Source of the DNA: Litsea cubeba
Lineage: Eukaryota > Streptophyta > Magnoliopsida > Laurales > Lauraceae
Assembly (NCBI GenBank): GCA_012931725.1
Contig: CM022949.1
Location: 377,218 to 441,217 of the forward strand
DNA length: 64,000 bases
Reading direction: 5' to 3'
The translations under genes were made by a program, and so were the position numbers. The notes under the pieces were generated by a model. The model was not told the DNA's origin. It did not search any database and saw only the letters and a list, made by a program, of their open reading frames with translations. This document shows, piece by piece, positions 55,577 through 64,000 of the stretch; positions within the stretch are counted from its first letter, which is position 1, and every line of letters begins with the position of its first letter.

Positions 55577-57145
55577 CAGGGCCGGCCCTGGCCAGGGGCG
55601 GGAAGTGCGACCGCCCCGGGCCCTTTTTTCAGGGGGGCCCAAAAACTCTAAATTTTCAATTAAAAAAAAAACCCTAACCCATATCTAATTATCTACCACT
55701 TAACGGTAAACACATTAACCACATTAATCAACCAACGCCAAATCCCAAAAAACGCATAACCATCTGCAACTGCAACGCTTCGTTCTCCACAACCCACCCT
55801 ATTTATCTCCTCTACCTAATACCCATTGTTTTATTCTCCATAAACTAGCAAACAACAAACCAAAGCCAAAAAAGAAATTGCTATCTGGTAATAGCCATCA
55901 CTGTCCCCCAAATTCCAGCCCCCCACACCAAATCGAGCTCTTCAGGCCAGCAGATCTGAGAAGCAGCGGCCCAGCAGGCCAGCACCGCCGCCGACCTCCA
56001 GCCGCTTCTTCAATCTTCTCCATCCCCAATCCCCATTCCCCGGACCCCGTCATCGCATCACTCATCAGCACGGGGCCATCATCAATTCATCAATCATCAT
56101 CATGCCTTTGGGCTTTGGCATCAACAGTTCAACACCATCTCGCCGATCTTAGCCGGTCAGCCCCTCTTCTCTGATTGAATCAAACAGCAAAAAAAAAAAA
56201 AAAAAAGGAAAGAAGAGGAAGCAGCAGCGAGGCGGAGAAGGTACCTGGCACCGGACCGGAGGAGCACATGCTGCCAGCTGCCGTCGTCAGTCGTCACTAG
56301 TCACCACGTCCACAGCCCTTGCGGCCTTGCCCTGCCGCCTGCGCTCTGCCGCTCTTCAGTCTTCACTCCCGCCAGGCGCCATCCATGATCCGTTGAGGGC
56401 TGCCAGCTGCCGTCGTAAGTCGGTCCACAGCACTTGCGGCCTTGCTGTGCTGCCTGCGCTCTGCCGCTCTTCAGTCTTCACTCCCGCCAGCGCCATCCAT
56501 GATCCATTGAGGCATTGAGTCATTGACATAGCAAAAGAAAAGTAAGAAGGGTCAAGGGTTTTGAGTTTTAACCCTTTGTTCTGCAATCTGGGCACAGAAC
56601 ACGAGTTACACTTACACAGTTACACGAGCAAGAACTGTGGTGTGTTGGCCTACATCACTTGGACCTTGGAGGCTTGGACTTGGGCCTAGTTTCTAGATCC
56701 GGGCCGGAGGCCAGTTTGGGTTGAGTTCAGCTGTTCAGGCAGTCTCTCTCTATCTTTTTTCTCCAAACAACCTTGTCTAGGGCTGCTGTTGAGGGGGATT
56801 TCTCAATTTCCAGGTTATGTTGTTCTTTATTTATTCTTTTAAGTATTAAAATTGCATTGATTTTATTTTGTTGGTTGCTTATTGCTATATGAAAAAGAAC
56901 TATTGAATTGTTACAACTTACAAGTATTTGTCTTGTTTATATATTATAGCATTTTATTTTGAATATTTATATATTGAAGTTTAAATTTATATATATGCTT
57001 TGAATGTTAAAATTTTAGTTAATTTTGACAAGTTAGATATTGGTTGAAAAATGAATAAGGCCATCACTAAGTTTATATATATATATAGAGAGAGGCCTAA
57101 TTTTTACTCTTGCCCTGGGCGCTGAAAAATTCAGAACCGGCCCTG
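55577..57145. mobile_element. hAT non-autonomous transposon, 1.57 kb
   Basis: TGCATGCG, an 8-bp duplication typical of hAT, flanks both ends (55569-55576 and 57146-57153). The ends are CAGGGCCGGCCCTG on the left and CAGAACCGGCCCTG on the right. The left half is CG-richer and the right half AT-rich. No transposase is seen. Frames at 55878-56174 and 56327-56518 are low-complexity or repeat-driven. Confidence 0.9.
56280..56515. repeat. ~120-bp tandem duplication within the hAT element
   Basis: Two copies of a block running from ccgtcgt and cttgcggccttgc to ctcttcagtcttcactcccg and gccatccatgatcc, the first ending near 56393 and the second near 56510. Confidence 0.75.
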
Positions 57146-57153
57146 TGCATGCG

Positions 57154-57554
57154 GATGTGGAAAAATGACCTTTTCAATCCCAATCGAACTCCAAAATTAG
57201 TTCTGATTGATCACAGTAAGTACAGTAAAAAAAAAACTGAATTAAGCTTTAGAAATAGGATAGATTTTGAAACTATTAAGGCCACTTTGGGGCATCAATC
57301 AATGGGTCATATACTTATATCTCATGGTGGTGCTGGTTTTGTCAAACTCAGAATAATTAATGTGATTATACAAAGATTCTGTGCCAAATAGTTCTGATGT
57401 TTCGGAGAAAATGCATTTAACAGAAAGTGGAAATCGAACTGATCGTTAAAATAGGATAGCTTTTTAAACCCTACGGCCACTTTGTCGCATCAGTCACTCG
57501 GCCGCATCTTTTGCTGGTGTCCAAAGGCCACTCTGTTCTCAAAATCAACAAGTT
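57154..57554. other. Short spacer, no gene seen
   Basis: Between the hAT duplication and the MULE duplication. Two diverged ggatagattttgaaac / ggatagctttttaaac blocks about 200 bp apart suggest an old local duplication. Confidence 0.4.
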
Positions 57555-58425
57555 TTATATGAAGGGGAATGATCGGGTGCGACATGTTCGCATGGGCAGT
57601 GTGCGAAGTGGCTCGTCAACCGTAGGATCGCGAGGCTCATCCAACGGATAGGAAACAACATACATAATGAAAGAAAAAAAAAAAACCCTCTTTCTGATCT
57701 CTCCCACCGCTCTCTCTCTCTTAGATCTATCAACATTGATTTTGATTTTCTGGAAGGACTTTGATTTCTCGTTCTGCTGTTTGGATGCTAGATCGAGTTC
57801 TTTTTTTTTTTCTTTTTTAGTGGTTCTGATTGGATCTGGAACGATTGAAACGTTTGGTTTTTGGATCTGTTCGATTTGGAGAGATTTGGAGGTTTGTAGC
57901 TAATCTGATCGGATCTGGTCGATCGGAAGTGATTTGGAGTTTTGACGCGAATCTGATCGGATTTGCTCGATCTTGAAGGATATGGAGGTCTAGACCTTGA
58001 TTTGGTTTCCGCTTGATGTTGCGGTTGTGATTCTTCTGGAAATTTCGGTTCTGTTTTTAGTTTCCTGCTTTGTTGGAGTGATCTGAGATTGTTCATTCTC
58101 GCTCTGCGATGGAAGTCGGGGAAGTTTTTACTGATTTTGGCATGGATCATAAAGAATCTGAGTTTTCCTTTTCTTTTTCTAGTGTTCTTGTAGGAGTTTG
58201 GAAAACGTGATTTCGTGGAAAGCGAATGATTTTGGTTTGTAGTAGGAGGATTTCTGGGAAACTCGCTTGTAATTAGTCATAATTGGTCTGAAATTCTCAT
58301 TTTCCAGATTCTTGGGGATGAGTTGGATTGATTATTCAATTGAACTGTAAAGAGACTGTATGAAAGTCCTTTGTTTTCTAATCTGTTACTTGCTGCTTCT
58401 TATTCTTCTTCTTCTTCCTTATCAG

Positions 58426-58546
58426 GTTTGGTCTTTGGTAAGACCCTGAGATTGGAAGTGTTAGAGAAGTGAATGTGAAAACAGGGCTTCCGGCGACAAC
58501 AAGCACCGAGCAATTGGAGCAACTCGATGACACCGAGCATATACTC
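58426..58546 (+). pseudogene. Broken exon of a PYL (PYR/PYL/RCAR) abscisic-acid receptor
   Basis: After a cttccttatcag acceptor the sequence reads VWSLVR, which begins exon 2 in PYL7-10-type genes. About 25 residues expected next are missing, and the frame has shifted by one. It then reads EIGSVREVNVKTGLPATTST and E-LE-LDDTEHIL, the gate-loop region (SGLPA-type) of the START-like fold that binds abscisic acid. After EHIL similarity stops and a stop follows. No other receptor part is present. The deletion and frame change make it non-coding as a receptor; antisense or small-RNA effects on real PYL genes are possible but unproven. The intron-like sequence before it may be PYL intron 1. Confidence 0.75.
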
Positions 58547-58639
58547 CGCGTCAATGCTCATACTGTCTTGATAAATGGCTCCCAATTAACCCACATGTCC
58601 TCCCAGTTTCTCTAATAGTACCGTTATTATTGGTTTTAT

Positions 58640-58850
58640 TTTGGGCGATTCCCTCTGTCTCAGATCTGTCCCACCACCGCCGGAGAAAAACCCAAGGAAG
58701 GTGGGTGCCTCGCCGAAGCCAGCTGACCGGATCTGGCCAGCGAAGAAGGGGGAAGCTCTCGATGCCGCCGGAAGCTGCTAGGGTATTATCCATCCAAACG
58801 AGAGAGAGAAAGCGGCTGGGGAGATCGGAAAGAGAGATGGGTAGGGTCAA
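58640..58850 (-). other. Possible second captured fragment in the Pack-MULE
   Basis: A GC-richer stretch, open on minus from about 58800 (MDNTLAASGGIESFPLLRWP...) and also open on plus. It looks like the edge of a plant leader or first exon, but I cannot identify it. Confidence 0.3.
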
Positions 58851-59094
58851 AGGGTTTTTTTTTTCTTTCATTATATGTGTTGTGTCCTGTCCGTTGGATG
58901 AGCCTCGCAATCCTACGGTCGATGAGCCACTTCGCACACAGCCCATGCGAATATGTCGCACCCGATCATTTCCCTTATATGAAATTGCATTTTCAAAAAA
59001 GTGATATCATAAATTTCCTTTTTAGGTAACATCTCAGGCTTGCATGATCTGATAGGTGCCCAAATGGCCTATAAAGTATAAACATAATAAAAGA

Positions 59095-60354
59095 AGGGGA
59101 ATTTCAAAAAAGTATATAAGATTTTTTGCTCATTTTCAAAACAAGTACATGAGTATTTTAAAAACTATAAAAGTCTTCCACAATTCTTTGAATCAGATCC
59201 TCTCCACACACACACATTTATATATATATATATATATTGAGAAATGATAAAAATCCCTTCCCTTTATGAAGGTTTTGGTCTTTTCTTAACTTCTTTCCTT
59301 TCTAAAATTGACTATTTTGATTTTGATAATTATAACCATTCAATAGATCTAGTTTTTTAGTCATTTGGAATCCCCTATTTCTAACCATCCAGGCATAAAG
59401 GTTATTGAAGTGGGCCCCACTATGTCTTTTGGGTGGGACTTGATCATTTCTCTTAAAAGGTTTATTAAAATAAAAAAAAATTGAAAAATGACATAAGGGT
59501 ATTTTTTGTCACTTTTCAATACTTTATGAGAGCTGCTAATGACACATCCCAAACTTTTTTGAGCACATCCTTTATTTTAGGACCAATATACCCATGTGTG
59601 AAATTACTAAAATAGACATCATTCATAGTTTCATACCTCACTCAATTTCTCTCTACACTTACCCACCCCCACCCCAGCCTAGCCACCATGGCCCCCTTCG
59701 ACAGCACCACCGGAGGGGGAGGGGGAGGGGGAGGGGGAGAGGGAGAGGGAAGGAGATAGGGAGGGAGAGGGAGGGAGATAGTGAGGGAGAGAGACCGGCA
59801 GAGGAAGGGGAGAGGGAAAGTGAGAGGGACATGGAGAAGGAGAGGGGGAGAGGGAGAGAGACCGGTAGAGGGAGTGCGTGCGGGGGCGAGGGTGGGCAGC
59901 AGGCGAGAGGAAGAGGGAGAGTGGGCAGCAGAGGTGGGAAGGGAGAAGGAGAGAGGGCGGCAGTGAGCAGCTGGAGGAGGCAAGCAGGGAGAGAGGGAGA
60001 ACAGGCGGCGGGGGAGACAGAAAGAGGGAGAGGGAAAGGGACAGGAAGAATGCAAGGGAGATAGTCGGGTGAAAGTGAGGGGAATAAGGGGAGTGGACTG
60101 AGAAATTGAGGGTGGAGGGGTTTGGCTATTTTGGAAAAAAATGGGTGTGTAGAGAGAAATTTTGAGAATTTGTTTGACTTATTTGGGGTGTGGAGAGAGA
60201 AAAGATGTGGCATTAGCAGCTCTTAAAGTTTATCAGAAGAAGACTTGATTCAAAGAATTGTGGAAAACCTTTATACCCATTTGAAATATTCAAATCTTCA
60301 TATATATTTTTTGAAAATGAGCCAAAGAATTTATACTTTTTTGAGATTTCCCTT
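59095..60354. mobile_element. Diverged inverted-repeat element containing another
   Basis: The left arm (59095-59200) and right arm (60245-60354) are inverted repeats, for example tttttgctcattttcaaaa and its diverged complement, and ccacaattctttgaatca and its complement. The arms are diverged, so this is old. I could not fix a target duplication (aaaaga versus aaaagg at the ends). Confidence 0.6.
59527..60225. mobile_element. Inner TIR element with GA-rich core
   Basis: The ends TGAGAGCTGCTAATG and CATTAGCAGCTCTTA are inverted repeats continuing through acacatc/gatgtg. The core (59710-60065) is a purine-only low-complexity (gggagaggga) tract. Long frames on both strands here are artefacts of that composition. 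The duplication is not resolved. Confidence 0.6.
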
Positions 60355-60359
60355 AAAAG

Positions 60360-61317
60360 GAACTCAATAAATTAATTTTATTGTCATTCTTTAAAAAAAA
60401 AAAAAAACATTCTCTAACGCCATTTTAACCATCCATATTTACACATTTGAGTTGAATAATAGAGCTTTAATATTAACAACTAGTTTGAACATATTGAAGA
60501 AATAAAATTATGGTTTTCTAAAAAGTTAATTTATTAACTTCATTTCCAAAGTTATTTCTTGTGATTTCCCCTCTTATTGGAAACTTTTAATTTGAAATTG
60601 TTATTCTTTATTAGATAAAAGGCACTCCCTTCTTCTCTCCATATTACAACTTTCCATTCATCACAACTTTCCCTTAATCAAGCCCTGAATCAAGTGCAGC
60701 TGTCGCCGTCGTCTCATGATGGAAGAGATTAAATGATGTGTAATAATAACCCATCCGACAAATGATCTAGAAATTTCTACAAATCCCATCTCAATTCTAC
60801 TCATTGTCATCTACAATTTTTTTAGAATACTCCACACATTTAGATAATACAACGACACCCTCTGCATTTTCGGGTTGACCCTTTATAAGATTTGGAAGTC
60901 CTCTTTTTTACAGATTTACGAACCAATATCAATTTTTTTAAGTTATATGTGTGCATCGAAGCACATTAATATGGATGTGAAATCCATAGTTATAGAAACT
61001 TTCAGCAAAGAACCCCTATTCCATGGGCGGTGAGGAATCCTCAAAGTTGCGAATTCCTTACCTATTATCAAACGTAATCTTAGGATAGTAGACCCATCTT
61101 ACTCATTGGATGCTTTTTTATATATATATTGGGCACTCAAACACATACACTCTTGTTGTACTCATGTCTCTAACCAACTAAGCAGCAACTTGTGACATAC
61201 AGAGATTATAAAGCCTTTTTTTCTAGAATACTTTTTTTTTCAAAATCTAATTAGAGTTTATAAAGCTTCTTTTTTTTCGCGTACATACAGACATTCCCAC
61301 ACACTCATGCTACTGAA
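60360..61317. other. Interval with no recognisable gene
   Basis: AT-rich, with poly-A and poly-T runs; no coding signal or element end seen. Confidence 0.5.
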
Positions 61318-61336
61318 GTCCGTATCCAAGAAACCT

Positions 61337-61507
61337 CGAGGGGTAGCACAGTTAGTTTAGGACCATGGTTTGCTCTCGAAAGTTGATGGTTCAAAACTGC
61401 GCTACCATGCGTGGGCCACAAGGAATTTATCCGGCTCCCCCTGGGCCCATAGGAATTAGTTTGGCCCAAAGAGCTGGAACACCCTCCGTTATATATAATA
61501 AAAAAAA
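61337..61507 (+). mobile_element. Old tRNA-derived SINE
   Basis: The A-box-like gtagcacagttagtttagg and B-box-like ATGGTTCAAAACTGC are followed by a ccacaaggaatttatccgg middle and an A-run. Candidate 19-bp duplications (61318-61336 and 61508-61526) match at 15 of 19 positions, consistent with an old insertion. Confidence 0.6.
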
Positions 61508-61529
61508 GTCCCTATCTGAGAGACCTAGA

Positions 61530-62474
61530 GATCCATCTTTGTTGTATTTGTGGATATCTAGATGCTTCCCCATTAGCCTGCCGGAGTGTGTGTATAAGCA
61601 ATTGAGGGTTTCTTTGTTTTTTTCTTCGTTTTTAAACCAAAGGGCTCCTGTATTCTTTTAGTTCTGACAGCCTCAAAGAGGCTCCTACATTATTAGTTTT
61701 TACTGAAACTTCCTTTGACCCATGGTCCATTTTTAACAGGGCCTAAGGTTTTAATGAATTTTATGTTTGAAAACACAAGACTTGTGGGTAGTTCCGTCTT
61801 CCACAATAGCAGATGCATGTAAAATATCAGAGGCGGCTAAGGTTAATATGTCAGGATCTCAAATTTCTAAGGCCCATTTGAATGAGGGGAAAACTATAAA
61901 TAGAGATTCCCGACTAGATAGGAGAAATTCAGAGGAGAATCTCACACACACACACACACAAGAAAAAAAAAAAAAACATATATAGGAGAAATCAGAAAAC
62001 CATCTTGCGCTTCACACATGAAACCATTGAACTCTGTGTGCTTTAAATCAATAGCGAGGATTTGACAATATGATTTTATGTCCACACCAAGACATTCCAA
62101 TCCGCTATCCCCTATGTTTGGCACCCATCTAATTGGCCACACAATTGGGTACACTATTAAAACCCAGACTTTATAATATATATAGAAACACAAAATGCCC
62201 AAACACTGCTCTAATCTAAGTGATTCCTTGATAGTTGTAATTAAACCATCCAATTTTTCCATGTCGTTAAAAAAGATGGATCTAATAAATCATAATAAAA
62301 AATAATTTAGTCTAAATTTAGTACATTTGATGGAAGTTGGCAGATGTCCATTGTTTATGAAAATGAGCCAAATTTGTAGGACAGCCAACCCCATCTTACC
62401 CATCTCATAAATCCTAGACATTTGATTTAAAGTTTCCTTGTAACAAAGCAATATCTCCCCTTCCAGTACTTCAA
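61530..62474. other. Interval with no recognisable gene
   Basis: Includes a (ca)n run near 61944 followed by an A-run. Open frames at 61767-61985 and 62262-61942 have no domain. Confidence 0.45.
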
Positions 62475-62491
62475 AATAACATTATTCATTG

Positions 62492-62880
62492 GAACGGCTC
62501 CATACCTTAGTGGCTTAGTGGTAAGGAGTGGCAGTTCTTATTGGGAGGTCTCGGGTTCGAACCCGGCCTCCTCCTTTTTTGCATATGTGAGTTTTTATTA
62601 CCTCACATGCGTGATTTATTCTCCTCGCATGTGTGAGTTTCGATCACCTTACATGTGTGAGTTGTGTTTGTCTCCTCGCATGTGTGAGTTTCAATCACCT
62701 CACATGTGTGAGTTGTGTCTATGTATCCCCGCATGAGCAGAGTTTCCATCACCTCACATGTGTAAGTTGTGTGTATCTCTCCTCTCATGTGTAAGTTCCT
62801 ATCACCTTACATGTGTGAGTTGTGTCATGAGTCTCGGTGTCCCAGCCCCTTCGCTGGGTTATCCAAAAAAAAAAAGTAAT
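62492..62880 (+). mobile_element. tRNA-derived SINE with an internal minisatellite, 17-bp TSD
   Basis: AATAACATTATTCATTG flanks both ends (62475-62491 and 62881-62897). The A box TGGCTTAGTGG (62511) and B box GGTTCGAACCC (62552) are perfect. The body is then expanded by about five ~48-bp repeats with cacatgtgtgagttgtgt and gcatgtgtgagtttc (62577-62830). It ends with tcgctgggttatcc and an A-run. The exact duplication means a recent insertion. It lies about 300 bp downstream of the last ACR11 exon. Confidence 0.88.
62577..62830 (+). repeat. ~48-bp minisatellite inside the SINE
   Basis: Alternating gcatgtgtgagtttc-atcacct and cacatgtgtgagttgtgt blocks, five to six times, diverged slightly. The open frames crossing it reflect the 48-bp period, which is a multiple of three. 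Confidence 0.8.
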
Positions 62881-63199
62881 AATAACATTATTCATTGTTC
62901 ACTGCATGCAGATATTTCATACGTAGCATGGAAGATGTTCTGACAATTGTATCTCAGGCCCCCGAACTTGGACAGTTGGACTGGTAGGAAGCTTTGTATA
63001 AGCAAGAAAGTACTATGGATTATTATGTGAGCATTCTATTTTACTTCATTATTGATTAAATATTAAATGATGTTACATTTTTTTTTCAGGAACCTTTTCA
63101 GTTGGGGAGTTTTAGATTGCATTTAACTGACAACATCTGCAGAGCTTTAGATGTGAATCTGTTGAGCATAATGGTCTAGATGGAGGTCCTTTAAATGGC

Positions 63200-63646
63200 T
63201 CAAAAACTTGCCTCCTCAGTGGTTGGACGTCTCAGAAAATACCTCAAGCTATTAGAAAGAACCTGTAAAATTGATAAACAAAAGGACCCATAAGCATATA
63301 TTTATGAGCATGACCATCCATGAATGCAGGAAAATGATCGGCGCTAGTAGTACAGGGATCTGCTTAGAGCATGTCCAACTGCATACTTCACCTACCTGTT
63401 GAAGAGGCTTGATAATAGCTTTGCCCCTATAGCTGACATGAAACTTTGCTTTAGCCAACAGCCCCTATGTGCAAACCAATGTTCTGTCAGAATGGAGATA
63501 TAGAATTGCAACGTGGAAGCAGATGAAGATCTTACAGTACCTCCGTGTCGAATTCTCCTGATTCAACAGCAATGCTTATATCTGTAATGATCTTTACAAG
63601 ATCAACAAGTAATCCAGGGCGATCTGCAGTCTCCACGTAAAGTAAG
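63200..63646 (-). CDS. ACR11: ACT-domain protein ACR11-like, last three exons (partial)
   Basis: Exons on minus: 63646-63541 (after cttgcag; LLYVETADRPGLLVDLVKII ... SGEFDTE), 63464-63396 (after cacatag; GLLAKAKFHVSYRGKAIIKP, LQQ) and 63262-63200 (after tttacag; VLSNSLRYFLRRPTTEEASF, stop TGA). All junctions are GT-AG and in phase. Sequence and C-terminus match plant ACR11/UR-type chloroplast proteins, which have paired ACT domains and no enzyme domain and have been linked to glutamine synthetase regulation. Only the second ACT domain is in the window; the N-terminal transit peptide and first ACT domain lie beyond 64000. No lesion is seen, so this is probably a live gene. ACR12 is the main alternative. 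Confidence 0.9.
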
Positions 63647-64000
63647 CTGCAAGAGAGTGAACGTATTATCAGCTCTCAAACAAGAAAACCAAGCAGTAAG
63701 ATAACTAAGAAATGGTTAATAGTTCAGAATTAGAACATCAGACGCTTCTTTTTTCCCCTTAATAGATAGAACATAAGAAACCATATCCTACAAGCATTCA
63801 TGCAGTAACACTATAAACATCATGTAAAATCATTTTGAGTGTGAAACAGAGCATGAGGCTCTGCTATAATCACATGTGACATTCTTATCTCCATGAGCCA
63901 AAACATGTAGATCTGGCACATTTAATGCGATCGACAGATCTAATGCCCAAGCGCTTTCTGCATCCATCTCCATCCACAAACACGTACAGATGTGACTGAC
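63647..64000 (-). other. Intron of the ACR11-like gene running off the window
   Basis: Follows upstream of the 106-nt exon. I expected the preceding exon to end in an aspartate- and glycine-rich segment before LLYVE, but no good donor is seen up to 64000, so it probably lies beyond the edge. Confidence 0.5.

Larger units (their letters stand above)
57564..58974. mobile_element. Pack-MULE carrying gene fragments
   Basis: TTATATGAA flanks both ends (57555-57563 and 58975-58983). The terminal inverted repeats are about 100 bp (aatgatcgggtgcgac at the left, gtcgcacccgatcatt at the right; tcatccaacggata and its complement further in). The interior is not transposase: it contains intron-like GAT-rich sequence, a PYL receptor exon piece (58426-58546) and a GC-richer segment (58640-58850) that may be a second captured piece. 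This is the structure of a Pack-MULE. Confidence 0.87.

Noticed and set aside
59594..60213. Frames of 137-184 residues on both strands rich in R/G/E or P/S/L
   Set aside because: They cover a purine-only low-complexity tract inside a TIR element; open on both strands because stops cannot form.
62492..62575. A tRNA gene (perfect A and B boxes)
   Set aside because: The region continues into a SINE body with a 17-bp duplication and A-tail, and no acceptor stem closes at the expected place.
63930..64000. An additional upstream exon of the ACR11-like gene
   Set aside because: A minus-strand reading (H-L-Y-V-F-V-D-G) loosely resembles the expected segment, but no usable donor follows; more likely intron.

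Overview
This is plant nuclear DNA. The evidence is: multi-exon genes with GT-AG introns, plant-specific gene families (LRK10-like receptor kinases, the ACT-domain protein ACR11, fragments of a PYL abscisic-acid receptor, of Pol IV subunit 1 and of ARP4), and LTR retrotransposons primed by initiator tRNA-Met. I cannot name the species. The intact host genes are few: three receptor-like kinases (33.7-53.3 kb) and the 3' end of an ACR11-type gene at the right edge. Most of the rest is transposable elements, many with exact target-site duplications (TSDs) readable in the sequence.

Layout, 0-31 kb. A ~160-bp tandem-repeat array (769-1383, resuming at 14988-15350) is split by a 13.6-kb CACTA element (1384-14984, TSD TTA). 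The CACTA contains a PIF/Harbinger-like element packed with a ~76-bp minisatellite, a run of minus-strand exon-like gene fragments, and a young Ty1/copia element (9092-14794). That copia is itself interrupted by an Au-type SINE, giving four nesting levels. Next to the array is a broken Pol IV-like exon whose splice acceptor was hit by a young gag-protease-only LTR element (15493-19014), then an isolated ARP4-like exon. Two MITEs follow. A CACTA-like tandem array with a right terminus at 31163 is split by a second, nearly intact copia (24396-30086).

Layout, 31-54 kb. Here sits a small cluster of LRK10-like receptor kinases: gene A on plus (33657-35814), B on minus (37537-41193) and C on minus (49385-53250). 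Each is a short membrane anchor plus a kinase, coded by a very short first exon and a large second exon. B and C are paralogous over more than 5 kb including intron and flanks. A second copy of the gene-A upstream region (42.1-43.3 kb) has lost its kinase and is fused to a piece of the B/C intron. Introns and flanks carry SINEs, a solo LTR, MULE MITEs and a foldback element.

Layout, 54-64 kb. In order: a retroposon with an AAAT tail, a hAT element (TSD TGCATGCG), a Pack-MULE carrying a broken PYL receptor exon, two nested inverted-repeat elements, two tRNA-derived SINEs (one with a 17-bp TSD and an internal minisatellite), and the last three exons of an ACR11-like gene on the minus strand running off the right edge.

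The kinases and the ACR11-like gene look functional. All element-borne or captured gene pieces look non-functional as proteins, although some could be transcribed. Splice models, TSDs and LTR comparisons were read by eye; family names come from recognised motifs, not from a search.
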